A stretch of 55,683 nucleotides of DNA from positions 1-55,683 of the forward strand of contig NZ_JADYTU010000014.1 of assembly GCF_021531375.1 (NCBI RefSeq). Direction: 5' to 3'. This document shows positions 40,714-48,891 of this stretch, piece after piece (positions within the stretch are counted from its first letter, which is position 1; each line of letters starts with the position of its first letter). This DNA comes from Pseudoflavonifractor phocaeensis. GTDB taxonomy: Bacteria; Bacillota; Clostridia; Oscillospirales; Oscillospiraceae. The position numbers and the translations under genes were made by a program. A model generated the notes under the pieces. The model saw only the letters and a program-made list of their open reading frames with translations. It searched no databases and was not told where the DNA came from.

Positions 40714-41101
40714 TCGAGGCTTGCGGCTGACCGCGCAGCGTTCGCTGCGCTGGCACCGCTTGTCAGATGAGCGGTGTTTTTCCCGGCGCGCTTGCCGCCG
40801 GGAAAAACAGAACGCAATTCTTCCGCTGCGGGGGGGCTTGTCAAAAAGCCCTCCTGCAAGGAGTTCCGCCGCCCGCAGGCGACGGAATAAAGTTAAATCA
40901 TGTCATTTCCCGCGACATGCGCGTGGGAAATGACACCTCTCACGAAATTTTTGCCGACAATTTCGGAAGAAATCGAGGTGAAAATTTCGTGCTTTCCCAT
41001 TCAAAAAATGGCAAAGCCACTTTTTTGACAGTAGAGGGGCGGGTAGGTTTACCCGCCCCTATTTGGATTGTCCGATTTTTGATGAAAACGAGGAGACCCA
41101 C
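40714..41101 (+). other. intergenic region with a series of strong hairpins
   Basis: A 388-bp gap without a gene. It has at least four long inverted repeats. They are TTTTTCCCGGCG/CGCCGGGAAAAA (40777-40807), GTCATTTCCC/GGGAAATGAC (about 40901-40933), CACGAAATTTT/AAAATTTCGTG (about 40940-40990) and AGGGGCGGGTA/TACCCGCCCCT (about 41036-41061). The first, downstream of prs, may terminate transcription; the last lies just before the pth ribosome binding site. Confidence 0.75.
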
Positions 41102-41695
41102 ATGCTTTTCCAAAAAAATTCCGGCGGCGCCGGGTGGATTCTGGTCTGTCTGGGCAACCCCGGGGATAAATATGAGAATACCCGGCACAACGTGGGCTAC
41201 ATGGTGGCCGACGAGGTAGCCGAGCGGCAGAACAAGCCCATCCAGAAGCTGAAGTTCAAGGCGCTGACCAATCTGCTGACCATTTCCGGGGAAAAGGTGC
41301 TGGTGATGAAGCCCATCACCTACATGAACCTGTCCGGAGAGGCGGTGCGCCAGGCGGTGGACTTTTACAAGGTGCCCCCCGACCATGTGCTGGTGGTGTC
41401 CGACGACACCGCGCTGGCCGTGGGCCGGCTGCGTATCCGGGCCAAAGGCTCCGCCGGAGGCCACAACGGGCTGAAAAACATCATCCAGCACCTGGGCACC
41501 GACCAGTTCCCCCGCATCCGGGTGGGCGTGGGGGAGAAGCCCCATCCCGACTATGACCTGGCCGACTGGGTGCTGGGCAAGTTCGTGGGGGAGGACAAGA
41601 AGGCCATCGACGCCGCCGTGAAAAAGGCCGCCGACGCCATCGAGTGCATCCTGAAGGACGGCCTGGACAAGGGAATGAACCGGTTCAACGGGTGA
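41102..41695 (+). CDS. pth: Peptidyl-tRNA hydrolase
   Basis: Pth releases tRNA from peptidyl-tRNAs dropped by ribosomes. The 197 residues contain ILVCLGNPGDKYENTRHNVG with the catalytic His29 and MKPITYMNLSGEAV. The Asp-containing segment VSDDTALAVGRLRIRAKGSA plus GGHNGLKNI and RIRVGVGEKP are the other family signatures. A 9-residue N-terminal extension (MLFQKNSGG) precedes the usual start. ATG 41102 has GAGGAGAC. prs-pth-mfd order matches Bacillus. Confidence 0.95.
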   Translation: MLFQKNSGGAGWILVCLGNPGDKYENTRHNVGYMVADEVAERQNKPIQKLKFKALTNLLTISGEKVLVMKPITYMNLSGEAVRQAVDFYKVPPDHVLVVSDDTALAVGRLRIRAKGSAGGHNGLKNIIQHLGTDQFPRIRVGVGEKPHPDYDLADWVLGKFVGEDKKAIDAAVKKAADAIECILKDGLDKGMNRFNG

Positions 41696-41760
41696 GTCGG
41701 CGCTGCGGCGGCAACGGGTCGGTCCCTGCAAACTGCCTACACCCGGGGACATGGGCCGCA

Positions 41761-41781
41761 GGGCGGGGGCTTGCCCCCGCC
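41761..41781. repeat. dispersed palindrome (REP-like), second copy
   Basis: Identical to 29822-29842: GGCGGGGGC-TT-GCCCCCGCC with a leading G. It lies in the 219-bp gap between pth and mfd, which otherwise shows no feature. Confidence 0.75.
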
Positions 41782-41914
41782 TCTCTTGGCTGGCCGCCCC
41801 GCACCCAAAAGCGCCTCACCACAGGCACCCATCCCCCCTCTTCGCAGGGAACGGGGGGCTTTCCCACGCCCATAACTTCCAAATTTTGTAAATTTTAAAA
41901 GCGAGGTCATCCCC

Positions 41915-44900
41915 ATGAAACTGCTCACCGCCGCGATCAACCGAATCCCGGAATTTCAGCAGCTCCTCTCCGCCATGGAGGGGGGCCGCTGTCCCGTGGC
42001 CCTGTCCGGGGCGGCCAACCTCCACCGGACCCACATCGCCGCCGGGATCGGTCTGATGACGGGCCGTCCCGTGGTGGTGGTGTGCGCCGACGAGGGGGAA
42101 GGGGAGCGGCTGGCCCGGGACCTGTCCGCCCTGGCGGAGCAGCCCGTCCCGGTGCTCACGCCCCGTTCCTTCACCTTCCACAACGCCGCCACCGTCTCCC
42201 GCCAGTGGGAGCACAAGCGCCTGGCCCTGCTCCGCCGGCTGGCGGCGGGGGAGATCCCCTATCTGGTGGCCACGGTGGAGAGCCTGCTCCAGCGCACCAT
42301 GCCCCCGGAGGTGCTGGAGCAGTGCTGCGTGGAGCTGAAGGTGGGGCAGACCCGGGACCTGAACGACTTGACCGAGACGCTGACCGCCGCCGGTTACGTC
42401 CGCTGCGACCAGGTGGAGGGCGTGGGCCAGTTCGCCCTCCGGGGCGGCATTCTGGACATTTACGCCCCCGGCATGGAGGCGCCCGTCCGGGTGGAGTTCT
42501 TCGGGGACGAGGTGGACGCCATGGGGGTCTTCGACCCCGCCACCCAGCGGCGCACCGAAAACGTGGACTCCGCCCTCCTGCTGCCCGCCGCCGAGGCCCT
42601 GCCCCAGATGGCCCCCGGCGGTCTGGCCGGTCTGTCGGAGAAGCTGGGGAAGCTGGCCGCTAAGGCCACCAGAGACGGGCTGAAGGAGCTGGCCGCCACC
42701 CTGGAGCAGGACCGGGAGGCTGTCTCTCAAGGCCGCTCCTTCCCGGCGGTGGACCGGTATCTGGCGCTGATCTACCCGAAAATGGCCACCGCCGCCGACT
42801 ATCTGCCCGGGGACGCCTGCGTTATTTTCGACCAGTGCCCCCGGGTGGCCGACCGGGCCAAGACCTACCAGTGGCAGCTGGAGGAGGACGTGAAGACCCT
42901 GATGGACCGGGGAGAGCTGGAGGGCTCCTGCGGGGAGCTGGCCCGGACCTTCCCCCAGCTGTGCGCCTTTCTGGAGGACTGGGCGGTGGCCTATCTGGAC
43001 TCCTTCACCACCGCCGCCTACCCCACGCCGCCCAAGGTCCTGCTGTCCATGGTGGCCAAGCAGCTGCCCTCCTTCGGAGCCAGTCTGGAGACTGCGGTCC
43101 AGGACCTGGCCCACTACCAGAATGCGGGCTTCGCCTGCCTGGTGCTGGTGTCCGGAGAGCAGCGGGCGCTGGACCTCCAGGCCCTGCTGCGGGAGCAGAA
43201 GGTGCGCTCCGCCGTGGAATTCCGCCTGACGGAGCTGCCCAAGCCCGGCCAGACCGTCATTACCGTGGGGGGCCTGTCCGCGGGAATGGAGTACCCCGGC
43301 ATCCAGCTGGCCGTCCTCACCGAGGGGGAGCGGGCGGCCGTCAAGCGCCCCCGGCCCCGGAAGGACGCCACCAACCGGCAGAAGCTGAAGTCCTACGCCG
43401 ACCTGTCCCCCGGGGACCTGGTGGTACATGAGCACCACGGCGTGGGCCGGTATGTGGGCATGGTGAAGATGCCGGTGGACGGCATTGAAAAGGACTATGT
43501 GAAGATCGCCTACGCGGGCACCGACGTGCTCTATGTTCCCGCCACCCAGTTGGACCTGGTGTCCAAGTACATCGGCGGCGGCGAGGACGCCAACGAGACC
43601 AAAAAACTCAACCGCCTGGGGGGCACCGAGTGGGAGAAATCCAAAAAGAAGGCCAAAAAGGCGGTCCAGGACCTGGCAAAGGGCCTGATCCAGCTCTACG
43701 CCCAGCGCCAGCGCCAGCCGGGCTACGCCTTTTCACCCGATTCCCCCTGGCAGCGGGAGTTTGAGGAGCAGTTCGAGTACACCGAGACCGACGACCAGCT
43801 CCGGTGTATCCAGGAGATCAAGACCGATATGGAGCGGGCCACCCCCATGGACCGGCTGCTGTGCGGCGACGTGGGCTACGGCAAGACGGAGGTGGCCTTC
43901 CGGGCCATTATGAAGTGCGTCCTGGACGGCAAGCAGGCAGCCATTCTGGTGCCCACCACCGTCCTGGCCCGGCAGCACTATCTGACCGCCCTGAACCGCT
44001 TCCGGAAGTACCCGGTGAACGTGGACGTGGTGTCCCGGTTCCGCACCCCCGCCCAGATGAAGGAGACCCTGCGGAAGGTGGAGAACGGAGGCGTGGACGT
44101 GCTCATCGGCACCCACCGGCTGTTCAACAAGGACGTGCGCTTTAAGGACCTGGGGCTGCTGGTGGTGGACGAGGAGCAGCGCTTCGGCGTTCAGCACAAG
44201 GAGAAGCTGAAGGAGAATTTCAAGCAGGTGGATGTGCTGACCCTGTCCGCCACCCCCATCCCCCGGACTCTGAACATGGCCCTGTCCGGTATCCGGGACA
44301 TGTCCACCCTGGAGGAGCCCCCCGCCGACCGCCAGCCGGTGCAGACCTATGTGCTGGAGCACGACTGGAGCGTGCTGGGGGACGCCATGCGCCGGGAACT
44401 GGAAAGAGGGGGGCAAGTATATTACCTTCACAACCGGGTGGAGACCATCGACCGCACCGCCGCCCGGCTCCAGCTGCTGCTGGGGGAGGACGCGGCCATT
44501 GGGGTGGCCCACGGCAAGATGGCCCAGGAGGCCATTGACGACGTGATGAGCCGGATGACCGACGGGGAGCTGAACGTGCTGGTGTGTACCACCATCATCG
44601 AGACCGGCATCGACCTGCCCAACGCCAACACCCTCATCATCGAGGACGCCGACAAGCTTGGTCTGGCCCAGCTCCACCAGATCCGGGGCCGGGTGGGCCG
44701 GTCCAGCCGGCGGGCCTTCGCCTATCTGACCTACCGGAAGGGCAAGGTGCTCAGCGAGGTGGCGGCCAAGCGGCTAGAGGCCATCCGGGAGTTCGCCGAA
44801 TTCGGCTCCGGCTTCAAGATCGCCATGCGGGACCTGGAGATCCGGGGCGCGGGCAACGTGCTGGGTCCGGAGCAGAGCGGCTTTATGCTGTCTGTGGGCT

Positions 44901-45415
44901 ACGACATGTACCTGCGGCTGCTGGAGGAGGCGGTGCTCACCGAGCAGGGCCAGCCCGTCCCCACCCGGACCGAGTGCGCCGCCAACCTGTCGGTGGCCGC
45001 CTCCGTCCCCGACCGGTACGTCCCCTCTCCCGAACAGCGGATGGACCTGTACCGGCGCATCGCCGGCATCCGGTCGGAAGGGGACGCGGACGATCTGGTG
45101 GATGAGCTCATTGACCGCTACGGCGAGCCGCCCCGGCAGGTGAACAACCTGATCTCCGTGGCCCTCCTCCGGGCGGACGCGGCCCGGGCGGACATCACCG
45201 ACATCGACCAGAAGAACGGCGCCCTGCTGCTGACCATCCCCAAGTTCGATCTGCGCCAGGTGTCCCAGCTGTGCGGGAGCGACAAGTACAAGGGCCGGCT
45301 GCTCTTTTCCGCCGGCGACAAGCCCTATCTGTCCCTGCGGCTGAAAAAAGGCGAGGACCCCTTAAGAGCGGCACGAACTTTGGTTGCGGACTATGCCGCC
45401 GGGCTGGAGGGGTGA
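41915..45415 (+). CDS. mfd: Transcription-repair coupling factor
   Basis: Mfd removes RNA polymerase stalled at DNA damage and recruits UvrA. The 1166 residues are full length. Residues 1-480 form the UvrB-like and species-specific domains, with FALRGGILDIYAPGMEAPVR. The RNA polymerase-interacting domain follows (DLVVHEHHGVGRYVGMVKM). The RecG-like motor has Walker A GDVGYGKTEVAFRA (about 650), the DEEQRFGVQHKEKLK box (about 751), SATPIPRTLNMALSG and GRVGRSSRRAFAYL. The C-terminal TRCF domain is at about 1000-1150. ATG 41915 has GCGAGGTC. It follows pth as in Bacillus. Confidence 0.97.
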   Translation: MKLLTAAINRIPEFQQLLSAMEGGRCPVALSGAANLHRTHIAAGIGLMTGRPVVVVCADEGEGERLARDLSALAEQPVPVLTPRSFTFHNAATVSRQWEHKRLALLRRLAAGEIPYLVATVESLLQRTMPPEVLEQCCVELKVGQTRDLNDLTETLTAAGYVRCDQVEGVGQFALRGGILDIYAPGMEAPVRVEFFGDEVDAMGVFDPATQRRTENVDSALLLPAAEALPQMAPGGLAGLSEKLGKLAAKATRDGLKELAATLEQDREAVSQGRSFPAVDRYLALIYPKMATAADYLPGDACVIFDQCPRVADRAKTYQWQLEEDVKTLMDRGELEGSCGELARTFPQLCAFLEDWAVAYLDSFTTAAYPTPPKVLLSMVAKQLPSFGASLETAVQDLAHYQNAGFACLVLVSGEQRALDLQALLREQKVRSAVEFRLTELPKPGQTVITVGGLSAGMEYPGIQLAVLTEGERAAVKRPRPRKDATNRQKLKSYADLSPGDLVVHEHHGVGRYVGMVKMPVDGIEKDYVKIAYAGTDVLYVPATQLDLVSKYIGGGEDANETKKLNRLGGTEWEKSKKKAKKAVQDLAKGLIQLYAQRQRQPGYAFSPDSPWQREFEEQFEYTETDDQLRCIQEIKTDMERATPMDRLLCGDVGYGKTEVAFRAIMKCVLDGKQAAILVPTTVLARQHYLTALNRFRKYPVNVDVVSRFRTPAQMKETLRKVENGGVDVLIGTHRLFNKDVRFKDLGLLVVDEEQRFGVQHKEKLKENFKQVDVLTLSATPIPRTLNMALSGIRDMSTLEEPPADRQPVQTYVLEHDWSVLGDAMRRELERGGQVYYLHNRVETIDRTAARLQLLLGEDAAIGVAHGKMAQEAIDDVMSRMTDGELNVLVCTTIIETGIDLPNANTLIIEDADKLGLAQLHQIRGRVGRSSRRAFAYLTYRKGKVLSEVAAKRLEAIREFAEFGSGFKIAMRDLEIRGAGNVLGPEQSGFMLSVGYDMYLRLLEEAVLTEQGQPVPTRTECAANLSVAASVPDRYVPSPEQRMDLYRRIAGIRSEGDADDLVDELIDRYGEPPRQVNNLISVALLRADAARADITDIDQKNGALLLTIPKFDLRQVSQLCGSDKYKGRLLFSAGDKPYLSLRLKKGEDPLRAARTLVADYAAGLEG

Positions 45416-45495
45416 GCGCCCGAAACGGGTCCCCGCCTTTTGGGGGCGCAAGCCCCCCGCCGCTTGTGCGGCGGAGCGAGGGGCGGAATCTTGCC

Positions 45496-45524
45496 TTGCT
45501 CCCATCCGCAGTTTGTGTTATGAT
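45496..45524 (+). promoter_or_regulatory. sigma-A promoter of the parvulin lipoprotein gene
   Basis: -35 TTGCTC (45496-45501), a 17-bp spacer and -10 TATGAT (45519-45524). Confidence 0.75.
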
Positions 45525-45580
45525 AGATACACTGCCGGCGAAAGCCGGGCGATTTTCCTCTTTGAAAGGAACCTGTACTT

Positions 45581-46861
45581 ATGACTATGACAAAACGATT
45601 TCTGTCCCTGGCGCTGGCTCTGGCCCTGGGGACGACTTTGATGGCCGGCTGCTCCAAAGGGGACAGCTCTTCCGCCGACGCGTCCGGCTCCTCTTCTGCC
45701 GGTGCCTCCTCCGCCTCCCAGATAGAGCCCATGGACCTGACCGGGATCACCGACCCCTTCCTGGCAACCGCGGGTCTGGCCGGAGACACGGTGGTGGCCA
45801 CCGCGGGGGACTATGAGATCACGGCCGACAACCTGCTCTATTGGCTGAACTACAACATCTCCTACACCCTCCAGCAGTACAGCTACTACGGCATGACCGA
45901 GATCCCCTGGGACAGCGACGTGGGCGGTGTCACCGCGGAGCAGTCCATGCTGTATACCGCCCTTCAGCTGGCCGCCTTTTACCGCCTGCTGCCCGAGATC
46001 GGGGCGCAGGAGGGTCTGAGCATTCCCCAGGAGACCCTGGACGACATGGATGCCGATGAGGCTTATTTCCTGGCGGAGCTGGGCAGCGAAACGGCGATGG
46101 AGCACTATTTCTGGATGGCTATGATGACCCCCGCCACCTTCCGGGAGAATTATCTGGCGGGCGAGATGAACGCCATGCTCCAGGAGCACTACTTCGGTCA
46201 GGACAGCGAGGGCTATCCCACCGACGCCGAGGTCCTTTCCTTTGCCCAGGACGAGGAGGGCTACTACCGGGCCAAGCACATCCTGCTGCTGACCAAGGAT
46301 ATGGAAAACTGGGTGACCAACGAGGACGGCACCTCCGGCTACGCCCCTCTGGGCGACGATGTGGTCGCCGAGAAGAAAGCTCAAGCCGACGACCTGCTGG
46401 CCCAGCTGCGGGCGGCGGACGACCCTGTGGCTCTCTTTGACACCCTGATGAACGAGTACAGCGAGGACACCGGTCTGGCCGCCAACCCCGACGGCTATAC
46501 CACCTGCAAGGGTGAGATGGTGCCCGAGTTTGAGGAGGCCGCCCTGGCCCTGAAGGACGGGGAGATCAGCGATGTGGTGGAGAGCACCTACGGCTACCAC
46601 ATTATCCTCCGCCTGCCTCTGGAGGACCTGGACCAGTTCCGGGACGCGCTGGTGTCCCAGCGGATGCAGGACAAGAGCGAGCAGTGGCTGGAGGAGTATC
46701 CCATCACCACCACCGACGCCTATGACAAGATCGACCCCTCCGACTTCTGGGAGAAGGCCCAGTCCCTCCAGAGCGGGGCCTACAACGAGATCATGGCCAT
46801 TACCGAGGCCAAGGAGGCGGACAGCTCCGCGTCCTCTTCTGCCGCTGGCAGCCAGGGCTGA
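45581..46861 (+). CDS. Peptidyl-prolyl cis-trans isomerase lipoprotein (PrsA/SurA-like)
   Basis: This is an extracytoplasmic foldase of 426 residues. The signal peptide ends at the lipobox LMAGC with Cys24, followed by a Ser/Ala-rich linker to about 48. An N-terminal SurA/PrsA-like helical region (about 60-215) precedes a parvulin domain (about 225-345). Its segments are YYRAKHILLLTKD, LFDTLMNEYSEDTG and FEEAALALKDGEISDVVEST, then YGYHIILRL. A Ser-rich tail closes the protein. ATG 45581 has GAAAGGAA. It probably folds secreted or spore/cell-wall proteins. It has its own promoter and a strong terminator. Confidence 0.9.
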   Translation: MTMTKRFLSLALALALGTTLMAGCSKGDSSSADASGSSSAGASSASQIEPMDLTGITDPFLATAGLAGDTVVATAGDYEITADNLLYWLNYNISYTLQQYSYYGMTEIPWDSDVGGVTAEQSMLYTALQLAAFYRLLPEIGAQEGLSIPQETLDDMDADEAYFLAELGSETAMEHYFWMAMMTPATFRENYLAGEMNAMLQEHYFGQDSEGYPTDAEVLSFAQDEEGYYRAKHILLLTKDMENWVTNEDGTSGYAPLGDDVVAEKKAQADDLLAQLRAADDPVALFDTLMNEYSEDTGLAANPDGYTTCKGEMVPEFEEAALALKDGEISDVVESTYGYHIILRLPLEDLDQFRDALVSQRMQDKSEQWLEEYPITTTDAYDKIDPSDFWEKAQSLQSGAYNEIMAITEAKEADSSASSSAAGSQG

Positions 46862-46880
46862 CAGCCCAAGGAAGATACAT

Positions 46881-46919
46881 AAAAACCGTGCCTCTCCTGA
46901 CGGAGGGGCACGGTTTTTA
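46881..46919. terminator. bidirectional intrinsic terminator
   Basis: AAAAACCGTGCCTCTCC and GGAGGGGCACGGTTTTT pair with one T-G around loop TGAC. It serves both the parvulin gene and the convergent ridA gene. Confidence 0.93.
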
Positions 46920-46948
46920 TTGATGCGGATTCAGATCCGGCGGCGCGG

Positions 46949-47374
46949 TCAGAGGGGCTGGGCGGCGGCGACCAGCTGGATCTCCACCGGCGCGCCGCCG
47001 GGGAGGGTGGCCACGCCGATGGCGGCCCGGGGGCCGATACCCGCGTCCCCCAGCTGCTCAAAGAGGTACTCCGAGGCCACGTCGCCGATCTTGGCGTGGG
47101 TGGTGTAATCGGGGGCGGCGTTGACGTAAACGGTGAGGGACAGGATCTGGGCGATCCGCTCCCCCTCCGCCAGACAGTTCCGGGCGGCGGTGAGGGCGTT
47201 GGCGACCGCCTGGCGGATGGCGTCGCGGTAGAACTCCACGGGCTGGTCGGGGGAGACCCGGCCGCTCATCAGCAGGACGCCGTCCTTCCGGGGGGTCATA
47301 CCGGCGGTGAAGATCAGGTCGCCATGGCGGACGGCGGGCTTGTATTTGCCCTGGGGAATGGGATTTTTGTTCAT
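46949..47374 (-). CDS. RidA family (YjgF/YER057c/UK114) enamine/imine deaminase
   Basis: RidA hydrolyses reactive enamines and imines produced by PLP enzymes. The 141 residues carry DLIFTAGMTPRKDG near the N-terminus and the ring-forming C-terminal motif GPRAAIGVATLPGGAPVEIQ, including the substrate-binding Arg and Glu. ATG 47374 has AGGAGGCA; the longer frame upstream overlaps the aminotransferase and is not used. It lies 35 bp after the aminotransferase gene on the same strand, which makes functional sense because PLP enzymes generate RidA substrates. Confidence 0.9.
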   Translation of the reverse strand: MNKNPIPQGKYKPAVRHGDLIFTAGMTPRKDGVLLMSGRVSPDQPVEFYRDAIRQAVANALTAARNCLAEGERIAQILSLTVYVNAAPDYTTHAKIGDVASEYLFEQLGDAGIGPRAAIGVATLPGGAPVEIQLVAAAQPL

Positions 47375-47409
47375 GTGGGGTGCCTCCTGTCTGATTGGGG
47401 TGGATAGGG

Positions 47410-48624
47410 TCAGGCCTGATAGCGCTGTGCCATCCGGCACAGTCGGTCCACGGCGTCCACGGCCGCCTTGCGGTCCTGGGAGAAGTTCAGCCGGACCCAG
47501 TCGGTGAACTGGGGACCGAATTCGGTGCCAGGGGTGACGGTGACGGCGGCCTGGGCCCGGCACAGCTTGACGAACTGGCCGATGGTGACCTTCAGCTTGG
47601 GCAGCCGGAGGAAGAGGTAGCTGCCTCCCTCGGTGGGGCGGGCCCAACAGCCGGGATATTTGGCGATGACGGCCAGCAGGTCGTCCCGGATGGCCCGGTG
47701 GTCGGCTACCCGGGCCTCCAGCCAGCCCTGGGGCTCGGAGAACCAGTTGAGGTAGGCGGACTGGCAGTAACCGGCGGCGCGCAGGGAGACGATGGCCTGG
47801 AGCTTTTCCATCCGGGTGATGATGGGGGCGGAGCCATAGGCCACGCCCAGCCGGAAGCCGCTGAGGGACTCGGTCTTGGAGGGGCCGATGATGGTGATGA
47901 GGGCGTCGGGCTTCTCCTCCAGGGCGCGCAGGTGGGTGTAGGGCAGGTCCGGGTCGAAGAGCTGGCGGGAGTACAGCTCGTCGGCGATGACGGCCACGTT
48001 GTACCGCTTGGCCAGACGGCCGATGGCGGACACCTCCTGGGGGGAGTAGATGACGCCGGTGGGGTTGTTGGGGTTGGAGTAGAGGAACAGCTTCACCCCC
48101 GCCTGAAAGGCCTGCTCCAGGGCCTCCAGGTCCAGACCGGAGTAGTGCTCCGTGTCCTGCCAGCGGATGGGCACGGGGACCAGCTCGCCGTCGAAGAACT
48201 CCACCAGCTTCCGGTTAGCGAAGTAGTCGGGCTCGATGATGGCCACCTTGTCCCCGGGGGCGATGAGGGAGCCCATGGCCAGGAACAGGGCGCCCTGGGT
48301 GCCCGGAGTGAGGATAAGCTCAGTGTCGGGGTCCACGGGAGCGCCGCTGAAGCCGGCCAGCTTTTCCGCCAGATAGCGGCGGACGGTCCCCTTGCCCCGG
48401 TACTCGGTGTAGGCCTGGCAACCGCCGGCCTCATAGCCTGCCGCAAAGGTCTCCAGACTGCCGGGGATGGGCTTGTGGGCGTCCACGTCGCCGTGGGAGA
48501 AGTCCACGGGAACGCCGGGGATGGGGTCGCCCTCCAGAGGCAGGACCTCCTGCTTTTGCAGGCCCTCCTGGCCGGGGGCGCTGTCCACGCCCAGCTTGGC
48601 GAATTTTTCCGTTAAGTGATCCAT
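47410..48624 (-). CDS. PLP-dependent class I/II aminotransferase
   Basis: This cytoplasmic aminotransferase has 404 residues. Fold type I landmarks are LTPGTQGALFLAMGSLIAPG (cofactor phosphate region), YSNPNNPTGVIYS, VAVIADELYSRQLFD with the PLP-ring Asp, and GPSKTESLSGFRLG with the Schiff-base Lys. C-terminal VRLNFSQD carries the substrate carboxylate-binding Arg. An unusually long N-terminal lid (about 85 residues before the TPGTQG part) is present. The amino donor is unknown. ATG 48624 follows AGGAGGT; upstream codons are non-coding. Linked to ridA. Confidence 0.92.
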   Translation of the reverse strand: MDHLTEKFAKLGVDSAPGQEGLQKQEVLPLEGDPIPGVPVDFSHGDVDAHKPIPGSLETFAAGYEAGGCQAYTEYRGKGTVRRYLAEKLAGFSGAPVDPDTELILTPGTQGALFLAMGSLIAPGDKVAIIEPDYFANRKLVEFFDGELVPVPIRWQDTEHYSGLDLEALEQAFQAGVKLFLYSNPNNPTGVIYSPQEVSAIGRLAKRYNVAVIADELYSRQLFDPDLPYTHLRALEEKPDALITIIGPSKTESLSGFRLGVAYGSAPIITRMEKLQAIVSLRAAGYCQSAYLNWFSEPQGWLEARVADHRAIRDDLLAVIAKYPGCWARPTEGGSYLFLRLPKLKVTIGQFVKLCRAQAAVTVTPGTEFGPQFTDWVRLNFSQDRKAAVDAVDRLCRMAQRYQA

Positions 48625-48658
48625 AGTCAAGACCTCCTGGATGGATTTGGTCGCTTTT

Positions 48659-48687
48659 ATTGTACAGAGAGCGGGCGAAAAAAGCAA
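48659..48687 (-). promoter_or_regulatory. sigma-A promoter of the aminotransferase-ridA operon
   Basis: -35 TTGCTT (48687-48682), a 17-bp spacer and -10 TACAAT (48664-48659), 35 bp before the start codon. Confidence 0.8.
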
Positions 48688-48891
48688 CTGGAGAAACGGG
48701 CATTTCCTTTTGTATTTCTGTATACCCGGGACCGGACCATGGCCCAGGGGGCGTTTTTTCCCTTGTTTGAGCTCCGGCTCCCATTGAAAGCCGGGCTCTT
48801 TTTTGCTTCTCTCCAAGTTTCCCCAAAAATCGGGACAGGCCCTGTTCTATACTGATAGGACAACCGGACAAAGGAAAGGAGCGTGGTACAT

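Noticed and set aside
41816-43438. Long open frame of 540 codons on the - strand opposite mfd
   Set aside because: It is rich in Gly, His, Leu and Gln without any family motif, has no ribosome binding site, and lies opposite a clear, full-length mfd. Such antisense frames are expected at this GC content.
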